22,130 bases of DNA from an uncultured Bacteroidales bacterium (GTDB taxonomy: Bacteria > Bacteroidota > Bacteroidia > Bacteroidales > UBA932), in NCBI GenBank assembly GCA_934678915.1, contig CAKUSF010000022.1, positions 1-22,130 of the forward strand, read 5' to 3'. Numbering within the stretch: position 1 is the first letter of the stretch; each line of letters starts with the position of its first letter. The translations under genes were made by a program, and so were the position numbers. Shown here one piece after another: positions 15,788 through 22,130 of the stretch. The notes under the pieces are model-generated. The model had not been told where the DNA came from. It saw only the letters and a program-made list of their open reading frames with translations, and did no database searches.

Positions 15788-17244
15788 GAGAACACTATAA
15801 AAGACTTGTCATTGCTATCTTGTTGCTGGCTGCTGCCTTAGGATGCCGTGAATCAGTTTCCGTAGATCCTTCGGACAGTTTTGCCATGACTCCCGACTAC
15901 CGAGACATTGCGATTCCGTTCAACATCGCTCCCTTGAATTTTATGCTGGAAGGGGTTGAAGGCCGAGTTGAGGTCTTGATTTCCGGCCCACAAAGGAACT
16001 ACCGATTCAAGTCCAAGGCTTCCAGAATCGTGTTCCCTTTGAGCAAGTGGCACTCGATGTTGAACAATGAAAAAGGGAATAGGCTGCAAGTGTCTGTGAC
16101 CCAAGGAGGTTCTGTCGTTCAGAAGTTCTTCTGGGACATCTCGCTAGACCCGATAGACAAATACCTAAGTTATAGGCTGATTGAGCCGGCTTACGAAGTT
16201 TGGAACTTGCATTCGGTCGAAGAACGCGACCTCGAAAGCTACAAGGTCCGAATCCTAGGCGACAACAACACGACTGATCATTCGTGTATGAACTGCCACA
16301 CATCGAACAGGGCGGATTCTCCTGCCACATTCTTCCACGTCAGGGGCAAGTCTGGAGGCACTTTCTATGCAAAGGACGGGACTCTGCGCAAATTAGACAC
16401 AAAGACTGACAGCACTGCTGGGGCAGCCGTTTATGGAGAGATTGAAAGGTCAGGGCGTTTTGGAATATTCACTACTGCTCAGATTATGCCGATTCTCCAT
16501 TCCGGGAATATGGAAAGGTTGGAGGTGTTCGACACATCCAGTGATCTGTTCGTTGCGGACTTCCAAGACAACATAGTCTCTGATAACCCTTCTGTCCGTG
16601 GAGAAGAATATCAAGAAACTTTCCCATGTTTTTCTCCCGATGGGAGGACCATCTATTTTTGTCGTGCGAAGAGCCTGCCTCAGCCTGACAGTACCAAAAT
16701 GATGCGCTATGATTTGTACTCCGTACCGTTTGATCCTGAGACTGGTGTGTTGTCGGATTCTCTGTCCCTTGTTTTTGATGCCTCTGCCATTGGGAAATCT
16801 GTAAGCTTCCCGAAATGCTCACCTGACGGCAAACATATTCTTTTCTGCGTCTCGGACTATGGTACTTTCCCTATCTGGCACACAGAGACAGATTTGTGGA
16901 TGCTGGACAGGCAGACCGGGAAAGTGGACACATTGGCTGGAGTAAATGGTAGATATTCAGATTCCTATCATAGTTGGAGCTCTAGCGGTAAATGGATTGT
17001 CTGGGCTTCCAAGAGGGATGATCGTGTCTATGGCAGGCCGTATTTCGCTCATGTGGAAGAGGATGGCAGTGTCAGCCGACCTTTTGTCCTGCCTCAACGT
17101 GAGCCTTCGTACTATCTGAGCCAAAATCAATCGTTTAACATCCCTGAGATGTATCAAGTACCGGAGACATATTCTCATAGCGACATTTCTAGGATGTATT
17201 TCAAGGCTTCTCCTGAAAAAATGAAATATAAGAAGCTGTTTTGA
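15784..17244 (+). CDS. Lipoprotein with one CXXCH heme-binding motif and a PD40/TolB-like beta-propeller
   Basis: This is a 486-residue protein starting at the ATG of an ATGA overlap with the previous gene. This start gives a clean lipoprotein signal (lipobox AALGC, C21). An upstream in-frame ATG at 15754 lies inside the previous gene and would spoil the signal. After an N-terminal beta region, residues 168-172 are CMNCH, a c-type heme attachment motif. The C-terminal half has PD40/TolB-like blades: FPCFSPDGRTIYFC, FPKCSPDGKHILFC and YHSWSSSGKWIVWASKRDD. A single heme plus propeller suggests a redox or sensing role outside the inner membrane. The motif alone does not prove heme loading. It is the third gene of the coupled DUF4369-DUF6057 module. 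Confidence 0.7.
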   Translation: MREHYKRLVIAILLLAAALGCRESVSVDPSDSFAMTPDYRDIAIPFNIAPLNFMLEGVEGRVEVLISGPQRNYRFKSKASRIVFPLSKWHSMLNNEKGNRLQVSVTQGGSVVQKFFWDISLDPIDKYLSYRLIEPAYEVWNLHSVEERDLESYKVRILGDNNTTDHSCMNCHTSNRADSPATFFHVRGKSGGTFYAKDGTLRKLDTKTDSTAGAAVYGEIERSGRFGIFTTAQIMPILHSGNMERLEVFDTSSDLFVADFQDNIVSDNPSVRGEEYQETFPCFSPDGRTIYFCRAKSLPQPDSTKMMRYDLYSVPFDPETGVLSDSLSLVFDASAIGKSVSFPKCSPDGKHILFCVSDYGTFPIWHTETDLWMLDRQTGKVDTLAGVNGRYSDSYHSWSSSGKWIVWASKRDDRVYGRPYFAHVEEDGSVSRPFVLPQREPSYYLSQNQSFNIPEMYQVPETYSHSDISRMYFKASPEKMKYKKLF

Positions 17245-17278
17245 GGATTATTCATTAACTTTATCAACGCAACTGATT

Positions 17279-18433
17279 ATGCGAACAATGAAACGCACTC
17301 TGATGATCATGGCAAGTTTTATGGCCATTATCGTTTCGTCCTGCGAAAAGGATGACTACAAAAAAGGCGGCCCTCTTCCCAGTGGTGGAGAATCTACGCC
17401 TGCTCTTCTGGATAAGGTGTCCGGAAGAAATGTGGTGGCTTACTGCACCTACTACGGGAAATCCATCCCGGACGTTAAGGCCGTGACTCAGATCAACTAT
17501 GCATTTGCGGAGCTCTATGTCAAGGATGGAGAGTACAAAGGCTTTAAGCTTCAAGGCGATGAGTCTAGATTCAGGCAGATTGTAGAGCTGAAGAAAAAGG
17601 CCTCCGATCTTAAGATACTTCTGTCGTTCTCTCACACTGTAGTCAATTCTGATAATGCCCAGGGTGGTGGTTTCTCAAAGATGTCTTCAACCGAGGCTGG
17701 TCGTAAGGCTTTCGCCAAGGATTGTCTTGCGTTCTGTCAGAAATGGGGGATAGATGGTGTGGACATTGACTGGGAGATGCCAGGGGTCTCTTGGAGTGGG
17801 CATGCATGTGACCCATTGCACGACACAGAGAACTTTACTCTTCTGATGAGTCAGCTTAGGGAAACTCTTGGAAAGCGCTATCTTGTGACCTATGCCGGTT
17901 ATGTCAAGGATAAGGTGATTGGTGAAGATGGTACTTGTAAATATTTTGACTTAAAAGCACTTAAGGACATCGTGGACTATGTGAATGTGATGACCTACGA
18001 CCTTGATGCCGCTCCTCATCACCACAGTGCCATAGACGATCCGACTGCCTACTGGGATTGGAAGAGAACCTTTGAGGAATATGAAAAAGCGGGTTTCCCG
18101 AAAGAGAAAATGATTTTCGGAGTACCGTTCTATGCTAGACATTCATTCTCGGAGAGCCCTACATCAATCGACTACAAGAAGGTTCTGACATTGGATGCGT
18201 CATTGTACAAAATTGACAACTGGGATGAAAAAGCCCAATGTCCGTACATCTCTGTGCGAGCTTCCGGAGCTTTTTATGCCGGTTATGACAACGCTAAAAG
18301 CATAGCAATCAAGGCAGAATGGGCTATGACCAGAGGAATGACTGGACTGATGTGTTGGGACTATGATGCTGACGATGCGACCGGCACCCTCAGAACGGCT
18401 CTTTGGAATGGCGTAATGGACAAAAAGTATTAA
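17279..18433 (+). CDS. GH18 chitinase-like lipoprotein
   Basis: This is a 384-residue protein with a lipoprotein signal ending VSSC (C22), so it is anchored, probably at the cell surface. The catalytic GH18 motif DGVDIDWE is at 159-166, with E166 as acid and D164 assisting the N-acetyl group. MTYD at 238-241 and a Trp near the barrel end (CWDYD, 359-363) are also typical. The SxGG motif on strand 3 is changed to SFSHT. GH18 enzymes cleave beta-1,4-GlcNAc linkages in chitin or the chitobiose core of N-glycans. With NagA, GH3 and the GH9-deacetylase nearby and no mannosidases, chitin or chitooligosaccharide is the more likely target. Met4 (17288) is an alternative start. Confidence 0.88.
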   Translation: MRTMKRTLMIMASFMAIIVSSCEKDDYKKGGPLPSGGESTPALLDKVSGRNVVAYCTYYGKSIPDVKAVTQINYAFAELYVKDGEYKGFKLQGDESRFRQIVELKKKASDLKILLSFSHTVVNSDNAQGGGFSKMSSTEAGRKAFAKDCLAFCQKWGIDGVDIDWEMPGVSWSGHACDPLHDTENFTLLMSQLRETLGKRYLVTYAGYVKDKVIGEDGTCKYFDLKALKDIVDYVNVMTYDLDAAPHHHSAIDDPTAYWDWKRTFEEYEKAGFPKEKMIFGVPFYARHSFSESPTSIDYKKVLTLDASLYKIDNWDEKAQCPYISVRASGAFYAGYDNAKSIAIKAEWAMTRGMTGLMCWDYDADDATGTLRTALWNGVMDKKY

Positions 18434-18437
18434 AGAA

Positions 18438-19610
18438 ATGAATATGAAGGTTAGAAAGATTGTCAATGGAAAGGTCTTCACCCCTTCGGGAGCGAGGAAC
18501 GCCACTGTAATCATTAAGGATGGTGAGATTTCAGAGATAACTGAAGATTCAGTTGAAATTCCGGAGGCAGAGACTATTGATGCCCAAGGGATGAATGTGG
18601 TCCCAGGAGGAATTGACATCCACATCCATGGAGGAGGTGGACACGAATTTATAGAAGGCACCGAAGAGGCGTTCAAGACATCCGTCGAGGCTCATGCCTA
18701 TTACGGAATGACTTCCATCCTCCCAACTTTGCCGGCCTGTCCAGTTAGCACGATGAAGGAATCCGTCAGGATCTGTGAAAAACTCATGTCCGATCCTGAT
18801 TCACCTATCTTAGGACTGCATTTCGAAGGGCCTTACCTAAATCCTAAAAAGGTAGGTGCCATCATTCCTGAATATGTAACCCCTCCAATCAAAGGCGACT
18901 ATGAGTCCATCCTTGACAGCACAAAGATAATCCGTCGTTGGGATGCGTCCCCAGAACTGCCTGGTGTGGAAGAATTTGGACACTCTTTGGCGGCTCACGG
19001 AGTCCTTGCATCAATAGCCCACACTGTCGCTGAATATCCTGATGTCAAGAAAGCCTTCGATTCTGGGTTCACTCATGCCACTCATTTTTACAATGCCATG
19101 ACTAGCGTACATAATGTCCGAGAGTACAAGCATGAAGGCACTGTCGAGAGCATTTACGCCATCCCGGAGATGACAGTTGAAGTTATCGCAGACGGCAAAC
19201 ATATTCCTCCTGTGATTCTTCGTCTTATCTGGATGATTAAGGGCGCTGACAGAACAGCTCTTATCACTGATGCTTTGGGGTGCTCAGCCGGAGGAGCAGA
19301 TCACATCTTTGATCCAAGGGTGGTAATCGATGACGGGGTTTGCAAACTGTCTGACCATTCCGCTCTTGCTGGTAGCATTGCCACGATGGACCGTCTCGTC
19401 AAGACTGCAGTCCAAGCGGGGATTCCGTTTGGGGATGCAGTCCGGATGTCATCGGAGACTCCAGCACGGATTATCGGTGCCGATGACAAGAAGGGCACCC
19501 TTGCGAAAGGGAAGGATGCAGACATCGTGTTCTATGACGACAACATTGACCTCAAGTTCGTGATGAGAAGAGGGCAAGTTATGAGAAATGATTTGAAGTC
19601 AGGTGATTAA
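18438..19610 (+). CDS. nagA: N-acetylglucosamine-6-phosphate deacetylase
   Basis: This is a 390-residue cytoplasmic enzyme of the amidohydrolase superfamily. It converts GlcNAc-6-P to GlcN-6-P and acetate. Key residues are visible: HIHG (H62, H64), metal-binding HFEGP (E130), AHT (H195), THATHFYNAM (H216), DGKH (D252, H255) and catalytic TDA (D278). LAGS (310-313) is also conserved in NagA. Length matches the family (about 380-390). It starts 4 bp after the GH18 stop, with A-rich upstream sequence. Its presence fixes the pathway: the operon ends in GlcNAc-6-P use, and the substrate is probably phosphorylated by the ROK kinase upstream. The next enzyme, NagB, is not in the window. Confidence 0.95.
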   Translation: MNMKVRKIVNGKVFTPSGARNATVIIKDGEISEITEDSVEIPEAETIDAQGMNVVPGGIDIHIHGGGGHEFIEGTEEAFKTSVEAHAYYGMTSILPTLPACPVSTMKESVRICEKLMSDPDSPILGLHFEGPYLNPKKVGAIIPEYVTPPIKGDYESILDSTKIIRRWDASPELPGVEEFGHSLAAHGVLASIAHTVAEYPDVKKAFDSGFTHATHFYNAMTSVHNVREYKHEGTVESIYAIPEMTVEVIADGKHIPPVILRLIWMIKGADRTALITDALGCSAGGADHIFDPRVVIDDGVCKLSDHSALAGSIATMDRLVKTAVQAGIPFGDAVRMSSETPARIIGADDKKGTLAKGKDADIVFYDDNIDLKFVMRRGQVMRNDLKSGD

Positions 19611-19627
19611 TCTTAGATATTCATAAA

Positions 19628-20827
19628 ATGAGACATAACATTAATATTTTGATCATGTCTTTCCTTTCATTCTTGTTGACCATCCCATGCCAAGGTCTGT
19701 CAAAGAAAGACAAAGCCGTTAAAAAGCAAGTCCGTACAATCCTCGAAACCATGAGCGTCCGCGACAAAGTCGCTCAGCTTGTTTTTGTGGATGTTTATCC
19801 TGGAGGAGATTCCGCTTTCCAAGCTAAAGCTGACAGCATCGTTGCAAAAGAGCAGGTCGGTGGAATCATTCTTATGGAAGGCAATATTGACCAGACTGCT
19901 GAGACTTGCAATCGTTTGCAGAATCTGGTGAAGATTCCGTTAGCTGTCACCATTGATGGAGAATTTGGTTTGGGGATGAGAGTCAGCGAGTTCCGAAAAT
20001 ATCCTCGCCAAGGTGCCCTGGCCAAACTTCCGGATGAAGGATTGATGTACGAGATGGGGCGGCAGATTGCCAGAGACATGCATTCAATGAAGATTGATGT
20101 AAACTTTGCTCCGGTTGTGGATGTGAATCTTCACCCGGATGTCAACACTATTAAGGACAGAAGTTTCGGTCCAGACAAGAAACTTGTGGCTGATTACGGC
20201 TCTGCCGTGATGCGTGGCATGCAGGATGGAGGTGTCGTGGCCTGTGCCAAACATTTTCCAGGTCACGGGGACACAGAGGTGGATTCTCACAAGGCTTTGC
20301 CTGTCCTGAAGTTTCCAATGGAGAGATTGGAATCCATCGAACTCTACCCTTTCCGAAGATTGATAAAGGATGGGGTTAAGATGGTGATGGTAGGCCACCT
20401 TCTTGTTCCGGCACTGGACACTCTCCCGGCTTCTGTTTCCAAGGTAGTGGTGACTGACCTTCTTAGAAAGAAAATGAAGTTCAAAGGATTGACCATTACC
20501 GATGCTCTTGGCATGGAAGGCGTTTTGGAGCCGTTTGGAGGATCCAGTGCGAAAGCTACGCTTGCCGCCTATGAGGCAGGGGTGGACATCCTCTTGATGC
20601 CGGACGAGGTCTCTGAAAGCATTGATCTCATCGTGGATTATGTGGGAAATGACCGAAAGAAACTCAAGGATTTGGACGAAAGGGTGTCCAGAGTGTTAAC
20701 TCTTAAGGGCGAATGCGGAAAACTGGTCAAGACAAATGACCTGAGAGTTGATCCGGCTGCTGTTGACACAAAGGCAACCGATTCACTGATCTCTACAATC
20801 GAAAAAGCCTTGGTGGTTGAAGAATAA
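19628..20827 (+). CDS. GH3 beta-N-acetylhexosaminidase, NagZ-like
   Basis: This is a 399-residue exported protein. The N-terminus (MRHNINILIMSFLSFLLTIPCQG) is a signal peptide; the cysteine is preceded by proline, so lipidation is uncertain. The NagZ signature KHFPGHGDTEVDSH (208-221) carries the His/Asp acid-base pair (D219, H221) that separates NagZ-type GH3 enzymes from beta-glucosidases. The nucleophile is D292 in ITDALGM. The protein has only the N-terminal TIM-barrel region plus a short tail; the large C-terminal domains of many GH3 enzymes are absent. It should release terminal GlcNAc from chitooligosaccharides or muropeptides in the periplasm. It is the last gene of the operon. Confidence 0.88.
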   Translation: MRHNINILIMSFLSFLLTIPCQGLSKKDKAVKKQVRTILETMSVRDKVAQLVFVDVYPGGDSAFQAKADSIVAKEQVGGIILMEGNIDQTAETCNRLQNLVKIPLAVTIDGEFGLGMRVSEFRKYPRQGALAKLPDEGLMYEMGRQIARDMHSMKIDVNFAPVVDVNLHPDVNTIKDRSFGPDKKLVADYGSAVMRGMQDGGVVACAKHFPGHGDTEVDSHKALPVLKFPMERLESIELYPFRRLIKDGVKMVMVGHLLVPALDTLPASVSKVVVTDLLRKKMKFKGLTITDALGMEGVLEPFGGSSAKATLAAYEAGVDILLMPDEVSESIDLIVDYVGNDRKKLKDLDERVSRVLTLKGECGKLVKTNDLRVDPAAVDTKATDSLISTIEKALVVEE

Positions 20828-20829
20828 TC

Positions 20830-21702
20830 CTACACGCTGATGCGATTCTTCTTGTAGAGATTTCGGTACTCTTGAGGAGTTTTCCCCATTCTTGACTTGA
20901 ATATCCTGTTGAAGTTCGACAGATTGTTGAATCCGCATTTCTTGCAGATGTCGGCAATCTTGTCGGACGTGTCAACAAGGCTTCTGGCAGCACTTTGGCA
21001 CTTTAGGTCGATTAGGTACGAAGACAGAGTCGTTCCAGACTTCTGCTTGAAGAGCCTAGCGATGCTTGTAGTGCTCAGTCCTGTCAACTCAGCTAATCGT
21101 GCAAGGCGTATGTTCTTGGAAAAGTTCTTCTTAAGATAGTCTTTGATGAAGTCAATCTTGTCCACGTTGTCACTATGTTCGTGTTCTGTAGATGACTTGG
21201 ATGTCAAGAGTCTGTAGTCGGACGTGGAGAGAGAATGCAGGATTTTCTCAAAGATAAGGAACTGCTCGAAACTGTTTTTTTCACTCGAAATGCTGTCCAG
21301 CAGAGTGTAAACTTTGAGGATGGCAGACATCCCGAAAGTGATCCCGTGTCTAGAGTCTTTAAGCATTTCTTTGATGGAGGCAAACTGCTTTTTCTCGATG
21401 AGGTTTCCGTCAAACAGATTTGCAGGGAAATGAATGGTTATCTCCCGAACATCCTCGGAAGTGCAATCTCCTTGCTCCCAGATGTGCTCGATGTCTTCTC
21501 CGATGAGAGACAATTCATAGTCAGAGATTTCCTCACGGCTGTCTCTGACAACTCTGCGAACTCCCTTCCCGTTTTGGATGAAGTTGAGTTCTATGGCTTT
21601 GTGGCGATGCTCAGGGTAGGTAAACTTCCTCTTGTGGCGCTCAACTATCCTAAAGCAGTCTTCCGTGGAAAACTCTGGCTTGACGGTTATTATTTCAGAC
21701 AT
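20830..21702 (-). CDS. AraC-family transcriptional regulator
   Basis: This is a 290-residue protein. The N-terminal half (about 15-90) has a cupin-like effector domain (FTYPEHRHKAIELNFIQNGKG). The C-terminal region (about 183-285) has two helix-turn-helix motifs: IRLARLAELTGLSTTSIARLF, and IADICKKCGFNNLSNFNRIF followed by GKTPQEYR, the AraC/XylS signature. It faces the operon tail to tail, its stop two bases from the GH3 stop. It is the only regulator in the window, so it is the likely local regulator of the GlcNAc operon, perhaps sensing GlcNAc or a chitooligosaccharide; this is inference. No HTCS or SARP-type sensor is present. Confidence 0.88.
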   Translation of the reverse strand: MSEIITVKPEFSTEDCFRIVERHKRKFTYPEHRHKAIELNFIQNGKGVRRVVRDSREEISDYELSLIGEDIEHIWEQGDCTSEDVREITIHFPANLFDGNLIEKKQFASIKEMLKDSRHGITFGMSAILKVYTLLDSISSEKNSFEQFLIFEKILHSLSTSDYRLLTSKSSTEHEHSDNVDKIDFIKDYLKKNFSKNIRLARLAELTGLSTTSIARLFKQKSGTTLSSYLIDLKCQSAARSLVDTSDKIADICKKCGFNNLSNFNRIFKSRMGKTPQEYRNLYKKNRISV

Positions 21703-21790
21703 CCTTTTTCGGTTTGTAGATTATTTTTGCTTTACTAATAAACTGATTGGTTTGTATCTGCAACGAATCAAATCAACATCTATTATTCTG

Positions 21791-21820
21791 CAAATTTACA
21801 AATAAATCCGTTTCTCCGAA
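21791..21820 (-). promoter_or_regulatory. Probable promoter of the AraC regulator gene
   Basis: Minus strand 21798-21791 reads TAAATTTG, a full TAnnTTTG -7 match. About 18-19 bases upstream the sequence (TTTCG near 21821-21817) is a weak -33 match. The predicted leader before the ATG at 21702 would be about 80 bases. Confidence 0.45.
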
Positions 21821-21849
21821 AATCCGGTTTGATTCATCTCTACCCGTCA

Positions 21850-21913
21850 GATTCAAAAAACAAGTGCAACACCAACGCGCTAGCCCGTCGGTGTTGCACT
21901 TCTATCTTGAATC
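21850..21913. terminator. 64-nt two-stem palindrome, terminator-like on the minus strand
   Basis: AAGTGCAACACC (21862-21873) pairs perfectly with GGTGTTGCACTT (21890-21901). A further three pairs follow after one A-C mismatch, with an eight-base loop. An outer stem GATTCAA (21850-21856) / TTGAATC (21907-21913) is separated from it by a 5x5 internal loop. Read on the minus strand, the hairpin is followed by GTTTTTTG, a classical U-tract. No minus-strand gene that it could end is seen on the right. Confidence 0.6.
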
Positions 21914-21952
21914 TTCAATTCATCTAAACCCAACCAACACCGTGGCGCGTCA

Positions 21953-21981
21953 TTGGTCACTGAGTCTGCCGAAGTGACCAA
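21953..21981. repeat. 9-bp perfect inverted repeat (11-nt loop)
   Basis: TTGGTCACT (21953-21961) and AGTGACCAA (21973-21981) are exact reverse complements. No U-tract follows on either strand, so it is not an obvious terminator. It lies between the longer palindrome at 21850 and the ATPase operator candidate at 22020. Confidence 0.5.
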
Positions 21982-22019
21982 CTATTCCTATGATGGCACC
22001 ACATTCGGTCATTTCGTTC

Positions 22020-22078
22020 TCCGAGATAATCTCACTTTATCTCGTCATGTAATCGAGATAAAGTGAGATTATCTCGGA
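22020..22078. promoter_or_regulatory. 25-bp perfect inverted repeat with nested CGAGATAA half-sites, upstream of the ATPase gene
   Basis: Bases 22020-22044 are the exact reverse complement of 22054-22078, with a nine-base spacer. Each arm is itself an inverted repeat: CGAGATAA at 22022-22029 faces TTATCTCG at 22037-22044, and the same pair recurs in the right arm (22054-22061, 22069-22076). Four half-sites in alternating orientation end eight bases upstream of a TAnnTTTG element. This suggests an operator for two dimers or a tetramer. Confidence 0.65.
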
Positions 22079-22085
22079 CTTTTTG

Positions 22086-22093
22086 TAATTTTG
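22086..22093 (+). promoter_or_regulatory. -7 element of the ATPase promoter
   Basis: TAATTTTG is a full match to TAnnTTTG. No TTTG is seen at the expected -33 position, which lies inside the right arm of the large palindrome. Transcription would start near 22100, only a few bases from the ATG at 22109, giving an almost leaderless mRNA. Confidence 0.5.
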
Positions 22094-22108
22094 CAAAAAA
22101 ACATAGGT

Positions 22109-22130
22109 ATGCAGAAGATCATCGGAAGGG
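22109..22130 (+). CDS. Start of a probable AAA-family ATPase (DUF234/ATPase_2 type), cut by the window edge
   Basis: Only seven codons are visible: MQKIIGR. This is the usual opening (M.KIIGRE.E...L) of the Bacteroidetes ATP-binding proteins of the archaeal-ATPase/DUF234 type, which then carry a YGRRRVGKT Walker A. The preceding promoter element and palindrome support a real start. The Walker motifs lie outside the window, so the family call is tentative. Confidence 0.45.

Noticed and set aside
19628..20827. Beta-glucosidase of GH3
   Set aside because: The KHFPGHGDT...DSH motif belongs to the NagZ-type N-acetylhexosaminidases, and the C-terminal domains of GH3 beta-glucosidases are absent.
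21235..21738. Plus-strand 167-codon reading frame opposite the AraC gene
   Set aside because: The minus strand encodes a full-length AraC regulator with both helix-turn-helix motifs; the plus frame shows no family pattern.
22020..22078. Possible short CRISPR-like array because GAGATAA recurs four times
   Set aside because: The copies alternate in orientation with no unique 30-base spacers; it is a nested palindrome.

Overview
The window looks like a chromosomal segment from a gut- or rumen-type Bacteroidales species. The evidence is a SusC/SusD pair, several lipoprotein signals, a cluster of glycan enzymes, and promoter elements of the Bacteroidetes type (TAnnTTTG) in place of the E. coli -10/-35 type. 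No rRNA, tRNA, transposase or CRISPR array was seen. Genus cannot be fixed from the sequence alone.

Left flank (1-1935), minus strand, accessory in character. It holds a type II toxin-antitoxin pair (toxin cut by the window edge) with a perfect palindrome over its promoter, a C-terminally truncated uracil-DNA-glycosylase-superfamily remnant, and a DUF1016 (YhcG-like) gene that has lost its nuclease half. An AT-rich spacer (1556-1935) follows, carrying the probable promoter of the main operon.

Central region (1936-20827): thirteen plus-strand genes, tightly packed, forming one polysaccharide utilisation locus aimed at N-acetylglucosamine polymers. Order: GH9-deacetylase fusion, ROK sugar kinase, MFS transporter, SIS-domain sugar-phosphate protein, SusC, SusD, surface lipoprotein, then a three-gene module of poorly understood proteins (DUF4369 lipoprotein, DUF6057 membrane protein, CXXCH/PD40 lipoprotein), then GH18 chitinase-like lipoprotein, NagA, and a NagZ-like GH3. 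A working model (inference): the GH18 enzyme and the SusD/surface lipoprotein act at the cell surface on a beta-1,4-GlcNAc polymer such as chitin. SusC imports oligomers. Periplasmic GH3 and the GH9-deacetylase release GlcNAc and perhaps GlcN. The MFS protein carries sugar across the inner membrane, ROK phosphorylates it, and NagA deacetylates GlcNAc-6-P. No NagB deaminase is in the window; the SIS protein is a candidate for a related step.

Right flank (20828-22130): an AraC-family regulator runs convergently, its stop only two bases from the operon's end, and is the likely local regulator. Its upstream region holds a 64-nt two-stem palindrome and a smaller palindrome. Then comes a 25-bp perfect inverted repeat built from alternating CGAGATAA/TTATCTCG half-sites, directly upstream of the first codons of a probable AAA-family ATPase.

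The most interesting points are the embedded DUF4369-DUF6057-CXXCH/PD40 module, the GH9-deacetylase fusion with an altered metal motif, the ROK protein lacking the usual zinc cluster, the structured RNA ahead of susC, and the nested palindrome ahead of the ATPase.
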